In this document: positions 59,965-64,000 of the stretch, piece after piece
How the letters are laid out: each line of letters begins with the position of its first letter
Position numbering within the stretch: the stretch's first letter is position 1
Assembly (NCBI RefSeq): GCF_000472545.1
Contig: NZ_AWZV01000019.1
Coordinates: forward strand, 62,001-126,000
From: Burkholderia sp. WSM2232
GTDB lineage: Bacteria; Pseudomonadota; Gammaproteobacteria; Burkholderiales; Burkholderiaceae
Direction of reading: 5' to 3'
DNA: 64,000 nt
Made by a program: the position numbers and the translations under genes
Notes under the pieces: model-generated
What the model was told of the DNA's origin: nothing
The model's input: only the letters and a program-made list of their open reading frames with translations
Database searches by the model: none

Positions 59965-60822
59965 TCACAACCGCTCGATCAACGCCATCGCCGCGGCCGG
60001 ATTGCGTTCCTTAAACCCGCTGATCACATAAAGATAAACATCGCGCGCCGCTGCTTTGGCGGCCGCCTCGCCGCATGTTTCCAGGTCCCCTGGCGTCGTC
60101 CCCGCGGCCAGCTCGCGTGCACGCGCTGCCCATGCGTCCAGTGCTTTTGCTGAGTAACCTTTGGCCTGTTTGTCCGTGGTGCCCATGATGCGGGCATACA
60201 CGAACGGCGCGGTCACGTCGGCGATTTGCGGGTAGGCGCTGTCTCCTGCAAGCACCACTGCGACCTTGTGCTTGCGTGCCAGCGCAATGAATTCCGGCGT
60301 CCTGAAGCTGTCGTTGCGCACTTCGATCGCATGTCTAAGCTTCACACCCTCGATACTCGCAGGCAGCAGCTTCAGAAAGGCCTCGAAATCTTCGCCGTCG
60401 AACTTCTTGGTTGGCGCAAACTGCCAGTTGATAGGCCCGAGCTTCTGTTTGAGCAGCAGCACTCCACTTGCGAAAAAACGCTCGATGGTCTCGCCGGCGT
60501 CCGCCAGTACTTTTCGATTAGTCGCGTAACGCGGCGCCTTGAGCGAAAACACGAAATCTTCCGGCGTTTCCTGATACCACTTTTCATAGCTCGCCGGTTT
60601 TTGCAAACCGTAGAAGGTCCCGTTGATTTCAATTGAAGTGAGATGCCGGCTCGCATACTCGAGTTCGCGGCTTTGCGTCAGATCGTCCGGATAGAACGTG
60701 CCGCGCCAGGGCGCGTAAGTCCAGCCGCCTATGCCAATCCTGATCTTGCCGCCTTTCGTGGTGCTAGTGGTCTTTGCGCTGGCTGACGGCCTTGCGGCTT
60801 TTGCGGACTTGGTTTCTGCCAC
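59965..60822 (-). CDS. DUF72 (YecE-like) domain protein
   Basis: A 285-residue protein. After a Lys/Ser/Thr/Ala-rich N-terminal tail of about 25 residues comes the DUF72 TIM-barrel-like domain: RIGIGGWTYAPWRGTFYPDDLTQSRELEYAS, IEINGTFYGLQKPASYEKWYQETPEDFVFSLKAPRY, WQFAPTKKFDGEDFEAFLKLLP and HAIEVRNDSF. The biochemical function of the family is unknown. The start is set at GTG 60822, because AAGGAGAATACCAG precedes it; the frame also runs from ATG 60867 without such a signal. It lies 104 bases after the TetR gene, on the same strand. Confidence 0.88.
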   Translation of the reverse strand: MAETKSAKAARPSASAKTTSTTKGGKIRIGIGGWTYAPWRGTFYPDDLTQSRELEYASRHLTSIEINGTFYGLQKPASYEKWYQETPEDFVFSLKAPRYATNRKVLADAGETIERFFASGVLLLKQKLGPINWQFAPTKKFDGEDFEAFLKLLPASIEGVKLRHAIEVRNDSFRTPEFIALARKHKVAVVLAGDSAYPQIADVTAPFVYARIMGTTDKQAKGYSAKALDAWAARARELAAGTTPGDLETCGEAAAKAAARDVYLYVISGFKERNPAAAMALIERL

Positions 60823-60926
60823 CTGGTATTCTCCTTCTGGCTGCGCTACAGCGACGGGTAGACCCATAGATTAGCGTTTTTTTCCGCGCCCGGGCGCGCC
60901 TACGGGAAGCATAGAAACCTGTCTGG

Positions 60927-61682
60927 CTATTCGCCACCCGCCGGTTTCGCTGCGTGCGCGGCCGCTGCACGCGTGGCTTCGTCGAAACGCCGGTTGGCTT
61001 CCGCCACTTCCGCTCTGAACTGCTGCAACGCACTCACCGCGGCATCGGGAGGCGTCAGCGCGGCCCACAGTACTTCGATCAACTGATCGGCGGTTGCGTC
61101 GATGTCGGTATGCCGGTGCGCGAGCGTCGCGTCCCACAACACGTGCTCCATGGGGCCGAATACCATCGAGCGCAACAAACGCAAAGGCATGTCCGCGCGA
61201 ATCTGGCCGCTTTCCTGGCCCTGCGCCAATACGCGCATCAGCGGTGCGGTGTAGCGGCGCTGCAATTCGGTCAGCGCCTCGCTCAACTCGTGATGCCGCG
61301 CGCGTCCTTCCGAGAGCACCAGTGCGCACAGATCGGTGCCGTTCACGAGCATCAAGCGCAAATGCGTTCGCACGATGAAGGCGAACTGCTGACGCACGGT
61401 GCCGTCGCGCGGCAGCCCGGCTTCAATCGCACCGATAATTTCGTCGTACCAGTCGCCGATCACCCGTGCACACAACTCGCGCTTGCCGCGGAAGTAGCTG
61501 AACACGGTCGCCTCGGAAACGCCTAGGCGCTGAGCGATCTCCGCAGTCGTGGCGCGCTCGTAGCCCTTTTGGGAGAACACGTCGCGGCCCGCCTGAAGAA
61601 TCTCCTTCACGCGCTGCTGCGACTTGCGCCCGGCGGGCTGGCGCCGCGAGGCGGGCAGTTCGGGCTTGAGATCAGGCGTCAT
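60927..61682 (-). CDS. TetR family regulator, probable controller of the leucine catabolism (liu) genes
   Basis: A 251-residue TetR-family repressor. An N-terminal basic tail precedes the HTH (about residues 20-66: RVKEILQAGRDVFSQKGYERATTAEIAQRLGVSEATVFSYFRGKRELC pattern). It has an extended ligand domain with a C-terminal helical extension (QFRAEVAEANRRFDEATRAAAAH). It is divergent from the isovaleryl-CoA dehydrogenase gene, with 297 bases between starts, the position of the LiuQ-type TetR regulators reported in betaproteobacteria as I recall. The open frame to 61748 is not used. The ligand is probably a branched-chain acyl-CoA, which is inference. Confidence 0.88.
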   Translation of the reverse strand: MTPDLKPELPASRRQPAGRKSQQRVKEILQAGRDVFSQKGYERATTAEIAQRLGVSEATVFSYFRGKRELCARVIGDWYDEIIGAIEAGLPRDGTVRQQFAFIVRTHLRLMLVNGTDLCALVLSEGRARHHELSEALTELQRRYTAPLMRVLAQGQESGQIRADMPLRLLRSMVFGPMEHVLWDATLAHRHTDIDATADQLIEVLWAALTPPDAAVSALQQFRAEVAEANRRFDEATRAAAAHAAKPAGGE

Positions 61683-61807
61683 ATGAGTCACGTTCAGATT
61701 TGAGGGGCGCGTGCGGCGTGCGGGGAGGGCTCTAATGGATGCTATCACAGAGCTGGTACCGATTATCCCGCGTGGCTACTTTTCTGAGTCACACTCAAAA
61801 TTACCTA

Positions 61808-61825
61808 TTGACGCTTACGTAAATC
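61808..61825 (+). promoter_or_regulatory. Candidate regulatory site upstream of isovaleryl-CoA dehydrogenase
   Basis: TTGACGCTTACGTAAATC combines a -35-like TTGACG with a partial dyad (TTACGTAA). It is 155 bases upstream of the isovaleryl-CoA dehydrogenase start, on the side of the divergent TetR. ACGTAAA-type dyads are known for Liu regulators; binding here is inferred. Confidence 0.35.
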
Positions 61826-61979
61826 TGGCGTGAAATGCGCGTTGAGCGTCGCGCGCCTCGCCGCGAGCCTGAACATGCGGTCCTCGAGGCCGCCTGAGCA
61901 TGCTGGAGCCCGCCTGGCCGCACAACGAAATTCGCCGGCAACCCGCCGCCGGCCGTCAATGAAACCTGGAGACACCGCA

Positions 61980-63161
61980 ATGAGCAACCTGCCCGGCTTG
62001 CAATTCCCACTCGGCGAAGAAATCGAAATGCTGCGCGACAGCATTGCGGGTTTCGCTGCGAAAGAGATCGCGCCGCGTGCCGCTGAGATTGATCGCACGG
62101 ATCAGTTTCCGATGGACCTGTGGCGCAAATTCGGCGACTTGGGTGTGCTCGGCATGACGGTTTCCGAGGAATATGGCGGCGCGAACATGGGTTACACCGC
62201 GCACATGGTCGCAATGGAAGAGATCTCGCGCGCATCGGCTTCGGTCGGCCTTTCGTATGGCGCGCATTCCAATCTGTGCGTGAACCAGATCCATCGCAAC
62301 GGTACCCAGGCGCAAAAGCAGAAGTATCTGCCGAAGCTGGTTTCCGGCGAACATGTCGGCGCGCTCGCCATGAGCGAGCCGAACGCCGGCTCGGACGTGG
62401 TCAGCATGAAACTGCGCGCCGACAAGAAAGGCGATCGCTATGTGCTGAACGGCACGAAGATGTGGATCACCAACGGCCCGGATTGCGACACGCTGGTCGT
62501 CTACGCGAAGACCGACCCTGAAGCGAATTCGCGCGGCATTACCGCGTTTATCGTCGAGAAAGGCATGAAGGGTTTCTCGGTCGCGCAGAAGCTCGACAAG
62601 CTCGGCATGCGCGGCTCGCACACGGGGGAACTCGTGTTTCAGGACGTCGAAGTGCCGGAAGAAAACATTCTCGGGCAGCTGAACGGCGGCGTGAAGGTGC
62701 TGATGAGCGGTCTCGACTACGAACGCGCCGTACTTGCGGGCGGCCCGACCGGCATCATGGTCGCCGTCATGGACGCGGTCGTGCCGTATATCCACGACCG
62801 CAAGCAGTTCGGCCAGTCTATCGGCGAATTCCAGCTGATTCAGGGCAAGGTCGCCGATCTGTACACGACGTTCCAGGCATGCCGCGCGTATCTTTACGCG
62901 GTCGGCCGCCAATTGGACACGCTCGGCACGGAGCATGTGCGCCAGGTTCGCAAGGACTGCGCGGGCGTGATTCTCTACACGGCGGAAAAAGCCACGTGGA
63001 TGGCGGGCGAAGCGATCCAGATTCTCGGCGGCAATGGCTATATCAACGAGTATCCCGTTGGGCGTCTGTGGCGCGACGCGAAGCTCTATGAAATCGGCGC
63101 GGGCACGAGCGAGATCCGCCGCATGCTGATTGGCCGCGAACTCTTTGCCGAAACGATGTAA
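61980..63161 (+). CDS. ivd: Isovaleryl-CoA dehydrogenase
   Basis: A 393-residue FAD acyl-CoA dehydrogenase that oxidises isovaleryl-CoA to 3-methylcrotonoyl-CoA in leucine degradation. Family marks are SVGLSYGAHSNLCVNQI near residue 90, ALAMSEPNAGSDVVSMKLRA near 128, KMWITNGPDCDTLVVYAKT and GLDYERAVLAGGP near 246, which carries the catalytic Glu at the position typical of isovaleryl-CoA dehydrogenases, and QILGGNGYINEYPVGRLWRDAKLYEIGAGTSEIRRMLIGREL. GGAGACACCGCA precedes the ATG at 61980; the longer frame is unsupported. It is followed after 28 bases by the carboxylase gene of the next but one step. Confidence 0.95.
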   Translation: MSNLPGLQFPLGEEIEMLRDSIAGFAAKEIAPRAAEIDRTDQFPMDLWRKFGDLGVLGMTVSEEYGGANMGYTAHMVAMEEISRASASVGLSYGAHSNLCVNQIHRNGTQAQKQKYLPKLVSGEHVGALAMSEPNAGSDVVSMKLRADKKGDRYVLNGTKMWITNGPDCDTLVVYAKTDPEANSRGITAFIVEKGMKGFSVAQKLDKLGMRGSHTGELVFQDVEVPEENILGQLNGGVKVLMSGLDYERAVLAGGPTGIMVAVMDAVVPYIHDRKQFGQSIGEFQLIQGKVADLYTTFQACRAYLYAVGRQLDTLGTEHVRQVRKDCAGVILYTAEKATWMAGEAIQILGGNGYINEYPVGRLWRDAKLYEIGAGTSEIRRMLIGRELFAETM

Positions 63162-63189
63162 GCCGAGCGACCAACAGGAGAACGACGCG

Positions 63190-64000
63190 ATGCCCGTCAT
63201 CGAATCCAGGCTCAATCCACGTTCCGACGACTTTCGCGCCAATGCCGCGGCGCTCGAGGCGTTGGTCGACGATCTTCGCGCGAAGGTCGAGCAACTTGCG
63301 CTCGGCGGCGGCGAGGCCGCGCGCGAAAAGCACATCGGGCGCGGCAAGCTGCTGCCGCGAGAGCGCATCGAAAAACTGCTCGATCCGGGCACACCGTTTC
63401 TCGAGTTCTCGCAACTCGCGGCCTACGGCATGTATAACGACGACGCGCCCGGCGCGGGCGTGATTACCGGCATTGGGCGCATCGCGGGTCACGAGTGTGT
63501 GATCGTCTGCAACGACGCGACGGTGAAGGGCGGCACATACTATCCGGTCACGGTCAAGAAGCACGTGCGCGCGCAGGAAATAGCCGCAGAAAACCGCTTG
63601 CCGTGCGTGTACCTTGTCGACTCGGGCGGCGCAAACCTGCCGAATCAGGACGATGTGTTTCCCGACCGCGATCATTTCGGCCGCATCTTCTACAACCAGG
63701 CGAACCTGTCGGCCGCGGGCATTCCGCAGATTGCCGTCGTCATGGGCTCGTGCACGGCGGGCGGCGCCTATGTGCCTGCGATGAGCGACGAGTCGATCAT
63801 CGTCAAGAACCAGGGCACCATTTTTCTCGGCGGCCCGCCGCTCGTGAAAGCCGCTACCGGCGAAGTGGTGAGCGCCGAAGACCTCGGCGGCGGCGATGTG
63901 CACACGCGCCTGTCGGGCGTAGTGGACCATCTCGCGCAAAACGACGCACATGCGCTCGCAATTGCGCGCAGCATCGTCGGCAATCTGAACCGCACGAAGC
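63190..64000 (+). CDS. mccB: Methylcrotonoyl-CoA carboxylase carboxyltransferase (beta) subunit, 5' part
   Basis: The first 270 codons of the biotin-dependent carboxyltransferase subunit, cut by the window edge (full proteins have about 535 residues). The start MPVIESRLNPRSDDFRANAAALEAL is typical of MccB/LiuB, followed by AREKHIGRGKLLPRERIEKLLDPGTPFLEFSQLAAYGMY, GRIAGHECVIVCNDATVKGGTYYPVTVKKH, YLVDSGGANLPNQDDVFPDRDHFGRIFYNQA and AVVMGSCTAGGAYVPAMSDE, all characteristic of acyl-CoA carboxyltransferases. It carboxylates 3-methylcrotonoyl-CoA produced by the preceding dehydrogenase. The rest of the liu genes should lie to the right. Confidence 0.95.
   Translation, partial: MPVIESRLNPRSDDFRANAAALEALVDDLRAKVEQLALGGGEAAREKHIGRGKLLPRERIEKLLDPGTPFLEFSQLAAYGMYNDDAPGAGVITGIGRIAGHECVIVCNDATVKGGTYYPVTVKKHVRAQEIAAENRLPCVYLVDSGGANLPNQDDVFPDRDHFGRIFYNQANLSAAGIPQIAVVMGSCTAGGAYVPAMSDESIIVKNQGTIFLGGPPLVKAATGEVVSAEDLGGGDVHTRLSGVVDHLAQNDAHALAIARSIVGNLNRTK

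Noticed and set aside
1..64000. CRISPR arrays, tRNA or rRNA genes, intact prophage or integrative element
   Set aside because: I looked for regularly spaced repeats, cloverleaf-like intergenic sequence, integrase genes and phage structural genes and found none; only small remnants of mobile elements are present.

Overview
The window is high-GC, gene-dense DNA of a betaproteobacterium of the Burkholderia/Paraburkholderia/Caballeronia type. This is inferred from the protein content: a LysR regulator for nearly every catabolic gene group, OmpC-like trimeric porins, a DNA polymerase II, a Phe-type DAHP synthase, a liu (leucine catabolism) locus and many GGAGACA-type ribosome binding sites. No rRNA, tRNA, CRISPR array, plasmid origin or intact transposon was recognised. 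The species call is inference.

Layout. 0-4.4 kb: 5' part of polB (minus strand, running off the left edge), a secreted PRC-barrel protein, a DUF2891 protein, a small hypothetical gene and a C-terminal stump of an OmpW-like barrel. 3.4-8.1 kb: a LysR-controlled unit with a LigI-like 2-pyrone-4,6-dicarboxylate lactonase, a DctA-type carrier and a porin. 8.1-17.1 kb: an MBL-fold hydrolase with a divergent TetR, a SulP permease with STAS domain, a tiny lipoprotein, a zinc alcohol dehydrogenase, an AhpD-like protein, a LysR gene running into the C-terminal half of an MFS transporter (a probable deletion scar), and a DUF899 protein. 17.1-23.0 kb: a GGDEF-EAL protein, a secreted hypothetical, an HU protein, aroG, DUF2000 and an AraC regulator. 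23.1-29.9 kb: a YtfQRT-YjfF-type sugar ABC importer, its LacI regulator and a divergent phytanoyl-CoA dioxygenase-family gene. The three share a near-identical operator-like motif, one copy of which spans the lacI stop codon.

30.3-41.2 kb is the main catabolic block. It holds a methyl-parathion-hydrolase-like MBL protein, an MFS carrier, a LysR regulator, then hydroquinone dioxygenase small and large subunits, 4-hydroxymuconic semialdehyde dehydrogenase, maleylacetate reductase, hydroxyquinol 1,2-dioxygenase, a YciI-like protein, a Rieske ferredoxin and a porin, all on the plus strand. This is the pnpCDEFG order of hydroquinone/hydroxyquinol degradation. The large subunit carries a one-base deletion that removes a predicted iron ligand (His303).

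41.4-51.7 kb looks like an accessory region: Tat-exported hydrolases, a TetR, an ArsR-SRPBCC-GST operon with an apparently leaderless promoter, a DHA2 efflux pump and a DUF1264 protein. Between them lie stumps of a LysR/SMP-30 pair, a LysR N-terminus, an IS end and an IS3 transposase. 51.7-59.9 kb: type-2 argC with a divergent LysR, an orphan TpsA-like exoprotein with GLUG repeats, a LysR with a divergent flavodoxin-like protein and an aldo/keto reductase, a DUF1330 protein and an RHS fragment. 59.9-64 kb: a DUF72 protein, a TetR, isovaleryl-CoA dehydrogenase and the 5' part of the methylcrotonoyl-CoA carboxylase carboxyltransferase subunit, the start of leucine catabolism running off the right edge.
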